64,000 nt of DNA from Adiantum capillus-veneris (taxonomy: Eukaryota; Streptophyta; Polypodiopsida; Polypodiales; Pteridaceae): positions 3,663,001 through 3,727,000 of the forward strand of contig CM043963.1 in NCBI GenBank assembly GCA_014529385.2. Direction: 5' to 3'. Positions within the stretch are counted from its first letter, which is position 1; each line of letters opens with the position of its first letter. The position numbers and the translations under genes are program-made. Below, in pieces: positions 40,193 through 50,933 of this stretch. The notes under the pieces are model-generated. The model had not been told where the DNA came from, ran no database searches, and worked only from the letters and a program-made list of their open reading frames with translations.

Positions 40193-40773
40193 TAGAAACA
40201 CGGGACGGGGGGACGCGGCCCATTTGTGCGGGGACGAGACGGGGGACTCCGGACGGAGACGGGGACGCATTTCTGAGACGGGGGGACGTCCCTCACAGGG
40301 GATGGGGGGTGGGACAGGTCCGGTGTCACCGGGACGCACGTCCCCGGTGACACCGGCGGCCGGGGACACCGGCGGATGGGACGCGGGCAGCAACCAATGG
40401 GGGTGGGATTTTTGAAATTTAAACACCCATTTTGGGAGGCCTTTCAAAATTCAAAATTCAAACCCCCATTTTGGGGGGAGCTCTTTCTACTTAACAGCAC
40501 CCAACTTCCAAGCCTCAAGGCTCATAGCCTCATAGTATCATACCCAAGCCTCAAGGCTCAAGGCCACTTCCTTGAAGTTTGCATTGCCCAAGCCTTGCAA
40601 GTGCCAAGAGCCAAGTTTGAAGTTGCCCTCCAACTCCCGAGACTCCGCCCTTGAGTCTCTTGACACTCGAGTCTCGAGCCTCTTTCTCCTCTCTCTCTCT
40701 CTCTCCCTCTCCCATCAAGCTTTCTCCTAGTCCTCTTTCCTTCTCTTCAAGCTTTCACTAATATCTATCATCA
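40193..40773 (+). promoter_or_regulatory. hAT subterminal region and 5' UTR
   Basis: The first 200 bases carry many GGGGAC-type repeats, likely transposase binding sites, and a GGTGTCACCGGG...CCCCGGTGACACC inverted repeat. A CT-rich 5' untranslated stretch leads to the ATG at 40774. The role as binding sites is inferred from the general architecture of hAT elements. Confidence 0.5.
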
Positions 40774-42983
40774 ATGGCATCTCAAGATGGATCCGAAGCT
40801 TCTTTAAACCCTCCTCCTTCTCCTTCCTTCGGCCCCGCCGCCGCTTCTCAACGCCCTTCCTCCGCCGACTTCACATGGACATGGTGGAATGAGATGATTG
40901 CTCCCAAGTCCGGTGTTGGAGGTGGAAGTGCCGCCATTGTGGCTATGAGTGCAATGGTTCCGTGAGGAAGTTGCGTGCCCACTTCCTTCACGAAAAAGGA
41001 CATCAAGTTCAATTTTGCCAGCAAACCGGCTCGGGAGAGGAGAAGCAAAAGCTCCTAAACCTTGAGAAGACTCTTGCGGATATAAAAGAAGCCAAGAAGA
41101 ATCGTACCAAGCGTCACGCGGTGAATCCCAGGGAGATGGCCATGGCGGCTTTCATCCGAGCATCGGCATCCCCTTCTTCAGCATCATTTTGTGCATCAAC
41201 CGGCACCGACGATGACCGCCCACCTCCACTCTCTACCAACCCTTCATCGTCATCTGTCCCTCATTTTCGTCCACCCAAGCGGCAAGCAACTCTTGGAGAT
41301 AGTTGGAAACCGGCCTTGAAAGAGGAGGTAGATGTCGCCATAGCAAGATTTTTCTACCACGACCTTATTGCTTTCAATGCAGCGCGGTAAGCTCTATATA
41401 GTATAGACTTTAACTTCTAAGGCTTAAGCTAAGCTTTAATCTTTAGTTTATACAATGTATACCACTCAAGTCTCATTTACACATTTTTTTTTTACATAAA
41501 AGACCTCCATATTATAAAGAAATGGGACGGAAGATCGGAGAGTTTGGACCCACATCTGTCCCTCCCTCTTCGGAGAGCTTCCGCACCACTCTTCTTGACA
41601 GGGAGAAAATCATGGTGGAGGCGGCATGTGCATCCACAAGGGCTTCATGGAAGAAGAATGGGGTATTGTAAGGTGCAGCGGAAGTGAATGTTGTTCTTTT
41701 CTCAAGATGAGTGCTCCATAATGTGCTCAAGGTTCCTTTTCGTTCTTACAAAAGGGAGAGCCTTCCGTTCTTAATGAGAGAGTGCAATGGACACAAACAA
41801 AGTGAATGGACACTGTGCGTGAAAGTGTATGAGACTGAGAGATAGAGAGAGAAGAGAATACGACGCCAGAGACGTTGTAAAACCCTCCTCTGAAGGCCCC
41901 ACTCGCATTGGCGAGAGTGGTCTACGATTGATTGCACAAACTAGTACAACGTGGATGCATGTGACTGATGCAAGTCTAGGCTAGATAGATGTCGACCACG
42001 GGGATGACGACACCGATCTAAGGGCTGAAAATGGGTGCTTTTGTCCTGCTGTCCAAAAACGCAAGGGGCTGAAATTTGCTGCTGCTGAAAACGCTGTTTT
42101 GCTGCCCATAAAAACGCTGATTTGCAGCCGTGAAAGGACTCCAAAAAAACGCTGGTTTGGCTGCTCCGGAATGGCTGAATGCTTGATGCTTTTGCAGCTG
42201 ATTTGCTGCTCCTGTGTACCGCTGAAATCGCTAGGAAAGAAGCGGTAACTGTCTGCTGAAAAACGCCAACAAAAGGGGAGGGGGGGGTGTTGCTAATTGG
42301 ACTATTTTCTTATTTTTAATGATTAATTTCTTTTTTAGGATATTTTATTATGTGCACTAGGAACTGTTAAAAGATTGTAGCTACAGGAACTGCCATCAGG
42401 AACCGACAACTCTGATGTGTCATTTGATGGGTGACGGTAAACATCGCGAAGGAGTTTTCGTACGTTCGGTAGAAAGGGCCGGGTTACGAGTGCCCCTGAT
42501 GCGTCACATGATGGGTGACGGGTGCATCAGTAAGGGGGCATCCCGTAGGCTAAGGAGGAAATCCGAACTGAGTAAGAAAATACGCGTAAGAACGCAAGCA
42601 CAAGAATAAAGATGGGTTCAATGAAGCTTTTTACGAAAAGCAGGAACAATCGCGGGAAGGCAGACGCTTTCCCACGAGGAATCTATGTTTGCATTGCATT
42701 CGTGCATGTGGTTGCATCCAAGGCCGCCTAGGAACTGTTGTGAAATGCATTGGTTTTAACTTATAAGGTTTTATTGAGTTTTTGGGCAGGTTCATACCAA
42801 TTTTAAAATATGCCGGCCGCCCACGTAATAAGTGGGCAGCCACTTAGAAGATAAAGCAACAAAACCAGCCAACGCATTCTCTCTCCCTATTTTGGGTAGA
42901 ATAGTGCGCAATTAAAAATTAAAAAAAAAACAAACCGGCCGCGATCTCTACGCGAGCAGCTATTCGTGCCGTGGCCAGGGAGC

Positions 42984-42991
42984 TATAAAAG
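42984..42991 (+). promoter_or_regulatory. TATA box of LTR Y
   Basis: GAGCTATAAAAGCACC in the middle of LTR Y, the expected place for an LTR promoter. Confidence 0.5.
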
Positions 42992-43189
42992 CACCACATG
43001 CCCTCACTCAAAGGAGGTACCAACGTCAGCAAGAAAAGACTCTGCCGCAAGAGATCGCGAGACTACGAAGCACGGAAGTCGCTTTTCCCGCGCAAGAGCG
43101 ACAGGTATCTATTGTGGATTCGCCATACGAATTGTTGTCGCGTGTTTGTGTGGTTTGTTTTGCAGGAATCTCCCGTCTTACGTGACGGC

Positions 43190-43319
43190 CCTTCACGGGA
43201 AGTACGGCTTCACGCCTAAGTCACTTACGGGAAAGTACGGCTTCGCGCCTAAGTCCCTTACGGGAAGGAACGGCCTTGTGCCCAAGCCCTTTACGGGAAA
43301 GCACGACCTTCGGGTCTAA
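43190..43319 (+). repeat. 33-bp minisatellite in LTR Y
   Basis: Four imperfect 33-bp units of the type CTTACGGGAAAGTACGGCTT plus a CGCGCCTAAGTCC part. The unit length is a multiple of three and reads GKYGFxPKSLT in one frame, but no start or stop context supports translation. Confidence 0.9.
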
Positions 43320-45467
43320 GATTACAGAACGGAGGGGTTTCCTCGGGTTCTCATGCTTGTATACGAATTCTCCCTGAATAAAAGAATACTCTTAACTGGG
43401 GGGGGGGGGGACCAGCCCATCTTTTGGTCCCCAATACTGTGTCGATCTTCTCCCTTCTCTCACATTTGCAAACTATTTTAATTTCCAGATTTTCAAGTGC
43501 TTGTGTACGCTCCCGTTTTGTGACAGGGGGCGGGGAGGGGGGGGGGATTGTGGCGATAATGCTAGGGATAGAAAACGCTAGGGCTGTGAGTTTTCTGACG
43601 ATGATACCTGCTGAAAACTCCAAAGGCTGAGATCTGTGGCGATGGGTGCTTGGATGAAAACCGCTAGGGCTGAGAGGATGTCTTGCTGCTTGGAGGAAAA
43701 ACGCCACCAAGGGGAGGATCTTGCTGAGAAGTTGCCTGTTGAGCAAGGTGCTCCTACTGCCTCTTCTGCCAATTAGTGCTAGCCTAGGTTTGCTTATATA
43801 CAAACTTACTCAATTTGCCCTACCTACTTTCCAACAAAAGTCACTTAAATTAATAAGTGAAAAATGTCAAAAATAGGGAAAATAGGTTAAATGCACTGGA
43901 AAATTTCCCTCAAGGATTCTGATGGATTCTGATGGGAATGCTTATGATCATACTGTGTGCAACCAGAGGATATGCATCTACACTAAGTACCTGGGCATGC
44001 ACGGTCTGCGAACAGACTCACAAAAGTGCCAAATCACTTGCTAATCTAGACTGACTAGATTGACGGAACCCTTGTTATGAAGTATCTTGTCCACGGACAC
44101 ATAGGGTTGGATGTGTCACGTGATAGGTATCCCTCCTTCTGGATGGGTGGAGTGGTACCCGTCGCCGCTCCATTCATGGCGTAGTGGCATATTCTCGGGG
44201 GGAGATGTATTTCATTGACTCCCATGATGCATCGGGGACCGAGAAGAGTGCGCAAGTCCTTGCATCGGAGTGGACGCTTACCATTGAGAAGGTGGGAAAG
44301 CATGATGTCATTGCCATCGTCACCGATGGAGAAATTAGCAATCGTGCCGCCACAGCCATCATCGAATCCCTTTATCCACAAACCACGGTCACATATTGCA
44401 TGGCTCATTGCCTCAACAATCTTCTCAAAGATATAGGCGCCTTGGAATGGATTTCCCCCGTCATTGAGCATGCGAATTCAATGGTGACTTTTGTCAATAA
44501 TCATCAAAAGGTAACCATTAAGTGTTAACCAATCTCATTTCAATTCGAATCTAATTTCAATATGGAAGGCCAATTCTCGTTTTGAATGTTGAAACTTGAT
44601 TTTTCTAAATAGGTCAAAGCTAGCTCTTCTCAAATACTCAGAGACTCGTTTCGCCTACAACTTCATTATGCTCCATCGCTTGAGTTCATGTAGTGGGGCA
44701 TTGAAGGGACTCTTCATCAGTGATGAGTTCTTGGCAATGCCAGAGTCAAAAATTTCAACGGAGTGGCATGCCGAGCACGGGCCGACATGTCAGAATGGTG
44801 GGAGGAAGTAAAGACAATCTCCAAAATGGTGAAGCCTATCATCCACCTCTTGCGGGTGTTGGATTCCATGAAGCCTTGCATTGGCAAGATATATGAGGCC
44901 ATGGACACCATGATTGACTCTCTTAAAAAACTTGTGACCGACCCCGATAGGTATTCACGTCGCACGAGTTACTTTTAAGTTTTCCCTATGCTTTACAAGT
45001 TTACTCTCTTGAGTTTGTAACTTTGTTTTGAATCTTCATAACGTAGGTACGAGGAGATCCAAGAATTGTGTGTGTCAAGGTGGAATGCCTACCATTCTCC
45101 TCTTCATGCGGCCACTTATGTAGTGGATCCACAATTCCAACAAGGGAACCAATGGAAGAACAAAGAGGTGATGAATGGTTGGCAAACCATCCTTGCGGGC
45201 CTTGTGCCCGACCCAAAGGAAAGGACTGAGATTCGGAGGCAAATCAATGTCTACAGGAATGGAAAGGGAGAAATTTGTCACATGCCCGATGCACAAGCAT
45301 CTCGCTTTGAGATGGGGAGTGCTCTTTGGTGGGAGAAGTTTGGGGCGGGATTGGACGGTTTACAAAATTTAGCTATTCACATTCTTAGCCAAGCATGCAC
45401 TACGAGTTGCTTGGAGCAACTTTGGAGTGTGTATGCTCATGTAGCCTCAAAGAAGAGGAATCGTCTT

Positions 45468-45572
45468 GATGTTTACAGTTCAGCAAGCTGCTTTCCGTAG
45501 GAAATTTCTCGTATTTCCTCTTTCAAGATGTGATATGCTTTTGGGCATTAGATGGTTTCGTGAGCATAACCC
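45468..45572 (+). pseudogene. Outer family-X protease fragment, left part
   Basis: Reads VQQAAFRRKFLVFP then RCDMLLGIRWFREHNP, matching the protease region of the inner element (49900-50010, minus). The reading resumes at 54470 with LIDWEANTLTL. The two parts together show where the inner element inserted. The left boundary is the hAT junction. Confidence 0.88.
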
Positions 45573-46797
45573 TGTAAGGTGCAGCGGAATGAATGTTGTA
45601 TTTTCTCAAGATTAGTGATCTTTATTGCTCAAGGTTCCTTTTAATTCTTAGGGAAGAAGAGAGCCTTCCGTCTAATGGAGAGTGCTATGATCACGAACAA
45701 AGTGTGTGGATATTGTGCGTGCAAGTGAAAGAGACTCAGAGAAGCAGAGAAAAGAGATACGACACCGAGAGGTTGTAAAACCCTCCTCCGAAGGCCCCAC
45801 TCTCGTCGGCGAGAGTGGTCTAACTTTGATTGCACAAAGGTGTACAATGCGAATGCAATAATTGATGCAATTTGGACTATGCCGATGATGTCGGTGATGA
45901 CTTTAGGGCTGATTTGGGTCTTCTTGTATCTGCTGTCCACAAGGGCTTAAGGGCTGAGAATTGGGGGTGATCTTGGTGGCTGAAAATCCCTGTTTTGTCG
46001 ATGTTTCTAGGCTGAAATAAAACGCTGAGATCAATGGTTCAGGCTGCGTTTTGAATGACTGCTGCCGGCTCAAAACGCTGAGGAATTGCTGCGTTTTCCA
46101 AGGGCTGAAACTGATGGTAAAAACGCTGAGGTTGCTTCAGTCAAGGCTGCGTTTTAATGGCTGAAAAGCTGAGGCAAAAATGCTGCACCCTGCTGATGGT
46201 TTAGCGATCCAAAAACGCTGGCTTTGGGAGGCTTTGAAGGGGGAAAATGCCAGGCAATGGTGTTGGGATGGCGATGGCTAAATCTGGAAAACGCCAAGGG
46301 GATAAATCCTTATGGCGATGATGAAAACGCTGAAGGCTGAAGGAAGGGGGGGTCTCACCAAGATGGCTTGGGGAGGGTCTTGCTGAGAGAGGGAGGGAAC
46401 ACCTGTTGCTTGGGGAAGCCTACTGTGGTCCTTGCTCATCTGCCCAATTGTGCTAACTTGGTTTGCTTATATATTAACTTACCCAATTTGCCCTACTGAG
46501 TACCCAACAAAAGTCACTTAATAAATAAGTGAAAAATGTCAAAAATAGTGAAAAATGGGATAAAGTCACTTGAAAAATCCCCAAACTGACTCTGATGGAA
46601 TCTAATGGAAATGCTTATGCTTATGCAGTGTGCAACCAGAGGATATGCATCTACACTGAGTGACTGGGCATGCACGATCTACGAAGACTCACAAAAGTGC
46701 CAGATCACTTCTAATCTAAAACTGACTGGACTTGACAGAAACCCTGCTATGGTGTAGCTTGTCCACGGACACGTAGGGTTGGATGTGTCAAGTGACA
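45573..46797 (-). mobile_element. LTR C: inner element 3' LTR
   Basis: 1225 bp, plus strand TGTAAGGTGCAGCGG...GTGTCAAGTGACA. Closely similar to the 5' LTR. It includes the minus-strand TATA box near 46466, many AAAACGCTG-type repeats and the hairpin at 45797-45818. Confidence 0.95.
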
Positions 46798-46812
46798 TCC
46801 CCTTCTTTTTAA
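46798..46812 (-). other. Inner element polypurine tract
   Basis: Minus strand AAAAAGAAGGGGA just before the 3' LTR start TGTCACTTGACAC; the outer element has the same tract at 57196-57207. Confidence 0.85.
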
Positions 46813-46839
46813 AGTGAGGTACTGGTACCGAGCTGCATG

Positions 46840-47795
46840 GCTTCCTTGTAGTCTACCAACAACTCTGGATAATCCTTGGAGAACTCTTCGTCTACCCACA
46901 CCGCTTCATGGGTTCCTCGATCTTTGAACTATAAAAAATAATGTCGTACTTGTTTCTTCGAACCATGGCGAAACCGATGCAACAAGACTTGCTCCGGCTC
47001 CATGACTTCTGCTTCATCAATGATCTCCGGTTCTTCTTCTTCCGAAACGTCCTTTGGAGGTGTTCCCTGAAACACTTTCAACCAAGAAACATGGAAAACG
47101 TTGTGCATGGACCATGAGTTAGGCAATTGCAATTTCATTGAAACCTCATTAATCTTTTTGATGACTGGAAATGGACCATACATACGAAAAGACAACTTAG
47201 GACATTTCTTTCCAACTTGCTTAAGACGTTGTTTCATGATTCGTAGATACACCCAATCTCCTTCCTTGATTGAGACCTCCTGACGATGCTTGTTAGCCTG
47301 TCGAGAATAAGATTCCTGAGCCTTGCTTAGCCGAAGCTTCACACTCTTAGAAATCTCATCCAATGACTGACTCTCAGCATTGGCTTCAGGCATTTGATTG
47401 ACCGATCGAGTCAACAGTGACTGGAATCGGCGGCCAAAAGCTGCCTCATACGGAGTTCGATCAATAACAGAAGAGAAGGAATCACTGAGAATACCCTGAA
47501 CCAATGGGAGATAGAGCTCCCATTGAGACTGTTGATCATGAACATAAGACTTCAACACATCAAAAGCCAACTAATTATAAATTTCCATTTGACCATCTAA
47601 CTGTGGATGAAAAGCGGATGAAAAATTCAACTTTGTGCCAAAATTTTCAAAGAGAGCATGCCAAAAATTCGACGTGAACTTAGCATCCCTATCTGAAACA
47701 ATGGACTTTGGTAACCCACAGAGGGGGTACCAATGCTTTATGAACAATCGTACAACATATTGTGCAGTAATTGTGACCTTGCAAGGAATCAACAT
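46840..47795 (-). pseudogene. Inner integrase core end and chromodomain-like tail
   Basis: Minus-strand frames 47795-47571 and 47570-46929, separated by a single stop. The first holds the second catalytic Asp block (SIVSDRDAKFTSNFWHALF) and FHPQLDGQMEIYN. The second continues with WELYLPLVQGILSDSFSS, the HNVFHVSWLKVF block and QVLLHRFRHGSKKQVRHYF, then (after a stop at 46929) FKDRGTHEAVWVDEEF, the pattern of a chromodomain-like C-terminus that can steer insertion to chromatin. Confidence 0.88.
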
Positions 47796-47814
47796 GCAGA
47801 ATTTGCTGAAACGA

Positions 47815-48386
47815 TCAACAATCGTTAAACATTGAGTGTCCTTGAATGCGGACTTGGTGGTAAGTTCCTCGGGAATAGGCAGCGGAAATGGTAAGTTCCT
47901 CGGGAATATCTTGAAAAGGTCCCTCGGGAATAGGCAGTGGAAGCCAAAGGCCTTGCTGCTTACCCCGAGGAGCTTTTACTTTTTGACATATGGTGCACTG
48001 TGTGACATAACAAAACACGTCTTTCCGTATTTTAGGCCAATAAAAAAACGTTCAATCTTTTCCAATGTGGTGTTCATTCCCCTGTGCCCACCCGTGAGAG
48101 AATCATGTACATCATGCAATATGGTTGGCCTGAGAGAGGGCAACACACATAGACGCTGACGAAAAAATAACAATCCATCACGAATGAGATAGTTGTTGGA
48201 CCCTTGGGAAGCAAGAGCTTGCAACCAATACTTACCAAACTCCGAATCTGCATACTGATTCTTCATGCTGTCAAAAGACTCACCCTGTATAGAAAATGTG
48301 GTTCTTGACTCAAGAGCCAAAATCTGTCCTTTGCAACTCAACGCATCTGCAACAGGGTTAGCTTTTCCAGGCACATACTCAATCAA
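47815..48386 (-). pseudogene. Inner RNase H end and integrase zinc domain
   Basis: 48386-47976 starts IEYVPGKANPVADALS (linker after RNase H) and contains the H...H part of the integrase zinc finger (LHDVHDSLTGGHRGMNTTLE). After a frameshift near 48020 the matching CTICQKVKAPRGKQQGL supplies the two Cys. The first integrase Asp block is destroyed: where the outer copy encodes FQDISMDFVTNLPPS the inner one has a short duplicated, rearranged segment (47847-47930). Confidence 0.85.
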
Positions 48387-48422
48387 ACCGCCAAATTGCT
48401 CAAAAAATTGTGACCACCGCGC

Positions 48423-49598
48423 TTAGCGATCACTCCAATGTGCACTAGGCATAGACTGGAGCCACTTGAGGACTTGATGATCTGTGCGCACTGTAAACTC
48501 TCTACCATACAAAAAATGCTTCCAATGCTTGAGAGAGTGAATGACAGACAAAAGTTCTTTATCATAAACTGAATAATTCTTTTCTGCACAATTGAGCTTC
48601 CGGCTAAGGAAAGCTACAGGACGACCATGTTGCTGGAGCACAGCGCCTATGGCGACATTGCTCGCATCCGTCCATACCTCAAAGGGATCATCCCAAGAAG
48701 CAAGGATAAGACACGGAGCGTCTGTCACCGCAACCTTGAGAGCTGCGAAAGCCGCAATGACTGCCTTGGGCAAGTCTACGCGCTGACGGTGAGTCTTGAC
48801 CCCTTTCAAAACATCAGTCATAGGTGCAGCAATGCGTGCAAAATTCTCTATGTGTGAACTATATGCTTGACATAAACCAAGAAAAGAACGCACATCATAT
48901 GCAGTTTTAAGCAAATCCCAATTACGAACCTGTTCCACCTTCGTGGGATCTAGCTTGACGCCTTCTACAGAAATGATATAACCCAAATAAGTGACTTCAG
49001 TAAGAAAAATTTCAGACTTCTTAGCTGCAATGTACAGCTGACACTCATCCAAACAAGTTAGTACCCTTTCAACATCCCTTTCATGTTATTCCCACGATGC
49101 AGGAAAAATGAGAATATCATCTAAAAAGATAAACACACATACACCTACCATATCGCAGAAACGACCTACCATGAGACGATTGAACGTACCCATGGCTCCT
49201 GTCAATCCAAAAGGCATAACAATATACTCCCATTGCCCTCGCTCGGTGCGAAAGGCGGTCTTGAAAATGTCGCCTTTGAAAACCCGTACCTGATGGTATC
49301 CACTTTTGAGATCGACCTTGTTGAAAACCTTTGCCCCATTGAGCCTATCGAGGATATACTCAATGCGAGGCATCGGAAACTTGTTTTTGACGGTCATCTT
49401 GTTTAATGCCCTGTAATCAACACACAAATGAGACGAACCATCCTTCTTGCGAACGAACAAAATAGGAGCAGCAAAAGGACTTACACTAGGACGTATGAAT
49501 CCACTAGCCACCAACTCCGTGAGTTGTCGCTCTAACTCTTCCTCCTGTGACTTGTTCAAACGGTAGGGAGCCTTACTGACATGCTGTGCTCCCTCCAT
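48423..49598 (-). pseudogene. Inner reverse transcriptase and RNase H
   Basis: Two frames (49598-49086 and 49052-48423) separated by one TAA at about 49086. Reverse transcriptase: APYRLNKSQEEELERQLTEL, then GFIRPSVSPFAAPILFVRKK, DYRALNKMT, KVDLKSGYHQVRV, MPFGLTGAM and the catalytic VFIFLDDILIF near 49116. RNase H: LASWDDPFEVWTDASNVAIG, YDKELLSVIHSLKHWKHFLY. The TAA replaces CAA in the outer copy (about 54978-55000). The second frame ends at another TAA, again CAA in the outer copy near 55640. Confidence 0.93.
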
Positions 49599-49655
49599 AA
49601 GCTCAATGCGATGGTCCTCCGGCCGCTCCGGTGGGAGACGAGGTGGAAGATCATC

Positions 49656-50141
49656 CTACAAAAAGAGATGTTTAAATTTCGTAAACAACTCCGAATACTT
49701 ACCTAGAGCCTGAATGCTCTGGGAAACTGGAGCAGCATAGATGAATGCCGCTTGTGCTCCTCGTCGTAATTCACGTTTTACTTGCACATGCGAGATGAGA
49801 GGCAAAGAATGCAAGCCCTCCTCAGCACGAATGATGAGGGGGGAATCTGTTTTGGCATGTAAAGTGAGAGTGTTAGCCTCCCAATCAATGAGAGGATTCA
49901 ATTCACGAAACCATTTAATGCCTAAAATCATATCACATCCTGAGAGAGGAGACACAAGAAATTTCCTACGAAAAGAAGCTTGTTGAACGGTAAACATCAC
50001 ATCAAGGCACTCCTTGGTGATAAGAGAGTCCATACCAGGAGCGAAGCCAGAAACCTCGAGAGGAGATTTCTGACTAACCTCTATGCGGGCTCTCTCAACA
50101 AGAGGGGGACTAATCACATCATGCATACTGCCTAGATCAAA
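49656..50141 (-). pseudogene. Inner protease
   Basis: The frame begins FDLGSMHDVISPPLVERARI. The active site reads D-L-G-S instead of the usual D-T/S-G-S. Later come LVSPLSGCDMILGIKWFREL and NPLIDWEANTLTLH. The frame ends in a TAG at 49656, a few residues before the reverse transcriptase start. The upstream limit is set by the MITE insertion at 50151. Confidence 0.85.
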
Positions 50142-50150
50142 CAATATGAT

Positions 50151-50544
50151 AAGGTGGTACCAAACGTACTGTACGTGGCGTATATGTACGTACTATACGT
50201 TGTTCCGTACAGGAAAAAAATTTACGTACGTAAAAATACGTACTCTTCTAAAAAACCCGCAAAGTACTAAATTTTCTAGGACATTTCCAATAAAAAACAA
50301 GAGAGAAGCCAACAACTTATAGAGACATTCAAAGACAAGTTTTACAAGACAACCATATACTATGTAACTATTGCAAGAGATTTGGATTTTTATTTTAAAT
50401 CAGCACTATACGGGCTTCCCACACAACCCCTTTAAAAACAAAAAACAAAAAACCGGCGTACGGATCGTTCCGTACGGTACGGATCTGTACATAACGTCCG
50501 TACGGTACGGAACGGATCAGTACGTACGTTTTGATCCAACCTTG
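50151..50544. mobile_element. Mutator-like MITE, 394 bp
   Basis: Flanked by an exact 9-bp duplication CAATATGAT (50142-50150 and 50545-50553); the uninterrupted gypsy sequence should read straight across. Ends are imperfect inverted repeats: AAGGTGGTACCAAACGTAC on the left, and AAGGTTGGATCAAAACGTAC read inward from the right. The inside is rich in GTAC/TACG palindromes and has no ORF of its own. The 9-bp duplication points to a Mutator-type transposase acting in trans. Confidence 0.85.
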
Positions 50545-50553
50545 CAATATGAT

Positions 50554-50933
50554 AAAACGTTGTCCTTTTACATGACCATAACACTTCATGAGAGATTCAT
50601 CAATGTGTGTGTCAGAGTCATGAGAAGATGCAGGTTGTGTTGTGACAGAGTTTGTGGTAGTTGTGGCAGCCTTTGGTTCTTTAGGTGGGACTGTCTTAGG
50701 ACAGGCCTTCTTAATGTGACCCTTGACGTGACATTGAAAACATTACCTTCTTTAGCATAAATCACTTGTTCTTCAGCCGTGATGTATCCTCCTATAATTC
50801 CTTGTGAAGCTTTTTCATCAGGGGTTAGCTTAGGTTTAGCAGGTGCTTTAGCTTTACCCTTAGATTCATTGTTAGAGTTCTTTTCCGAGGAATTAGAGGA
50901 GGAAGGGCTAGAAGAATTACCGTTCTTACCATT
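50554..50933 (-). pseudogene. Inner gag C-terminal part with zinc knuckle
   Basis: Continues gag after the stop at 50934. Ser/Asn/Lys-rich linker, then after a one-base frameshift a CCHC zinc knuckle, CFQCHVKGHIKKAC (C-x2-C-x4-H-x4-C), at about 50705-50750. Then a Thr-rich stretch and GQRFIIL, leading to the protease across the MITE. Confidence 0.82.

Larger units (their letters stand above)
42288..43525 (+). mobile_element. Solo LTR Y nested in LTR E
   Basis: 1238 bp, TGTTGCTAATTGG...CCGTTTTGTGACA. It is flanked by G-runs (42283-42287 and 43526-43530), consistent with a GGGGG target duplication, though G-rich flanks make this less certain than the others. A TATAAAAG box near 42984 gives plus orientation. 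AATAAAAGAATAC at about 43376 precedes a G-run and the CCCCAATACTGTGTCG block, like the end of the 53531-54338 LTR. Confidence 0.8.
41667..44125 (-). mobile_element. Solo LTR E, family X, minus strand
   Basis: Plus strand begins TGTAAGGTGCAGCGGAAG and ends GTGTCACGTGATA. The exact target duplication GGTAT lies at 41662-41666 and 44126-44130. It sits inside hAT exon 2, between residues KNGV and SLLLDGW of the transposase. Its own length is about 1.2 kb once the nested LTR at 42288-43525 is set aside. A minus-strand TATATAAG box is near 43793 and the hairpin at 41899-41920. Confidence 0.93.
40193..45467 (+). mobile_element. hAT DNA transposon, right end missing
   Basis: Inserted in the leader of the outer gypsy element. 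The left part (40193-40400) is made of G-rich subterminal repeats (GGGGAC/GGGACG) and a hairpin near 40320-40353, typical of hAT ends. A transposase gene with introns starts at 40774. The right terminal repeat is absent: transposase sequence passes directly into gypsy protease sequence at about 45468, so a deletion or recombination removed the hAT right end together with gypsy gag. A solo LTR (41667-44125) interrupts the gene. Confidence 0.75.
40774..45467 (+). pseudogene. hAT transposase (BED finger, DUF659, dimer domain)
   Basis: Exons by eye: 40774-41386; 41503-41666 continued at 44131-44510 after the solo LTR; about 44613-44950; 45047-45467. BED finger: KCRHCGYECNGSVRKLRAHF then LHEKGH (C-x2-C...H-x3-H). 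DUF659 region: LLLDGWSGTRRRSIHGVVAY, DVIAIVTDGEISNR, CMAHCLNNLLKDI. C-terminal hAT dimerisation: ALWWEKFGAGLDGLQNLAI then CLEQLWSVYAH. Introns have GT-AG borders. A frameshift near 40915 (before the finger), a possible frame problem at the third exon, the solo LTR and the missing C-terminus make it non-functional. In intact relatives the protein cuts and pastes the element, giving 8-bp target duplications. Confidence 0.85.

Noticed and set aside
40003-40447. Overlapping ORFs in the leader and hAT left end (K-L-K-N and R/G-rich peptides)
   Set aside because: They translate simple CTCAAGAAC repeats and GGGGAC repeats in several frames at once, which is expected for low-complexity DNA, not for a gene.
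43190-43319. CRISPR-like array
   Set aside because: Units are contiguous without spacers, in a plant LTR; this is a minisatellite.
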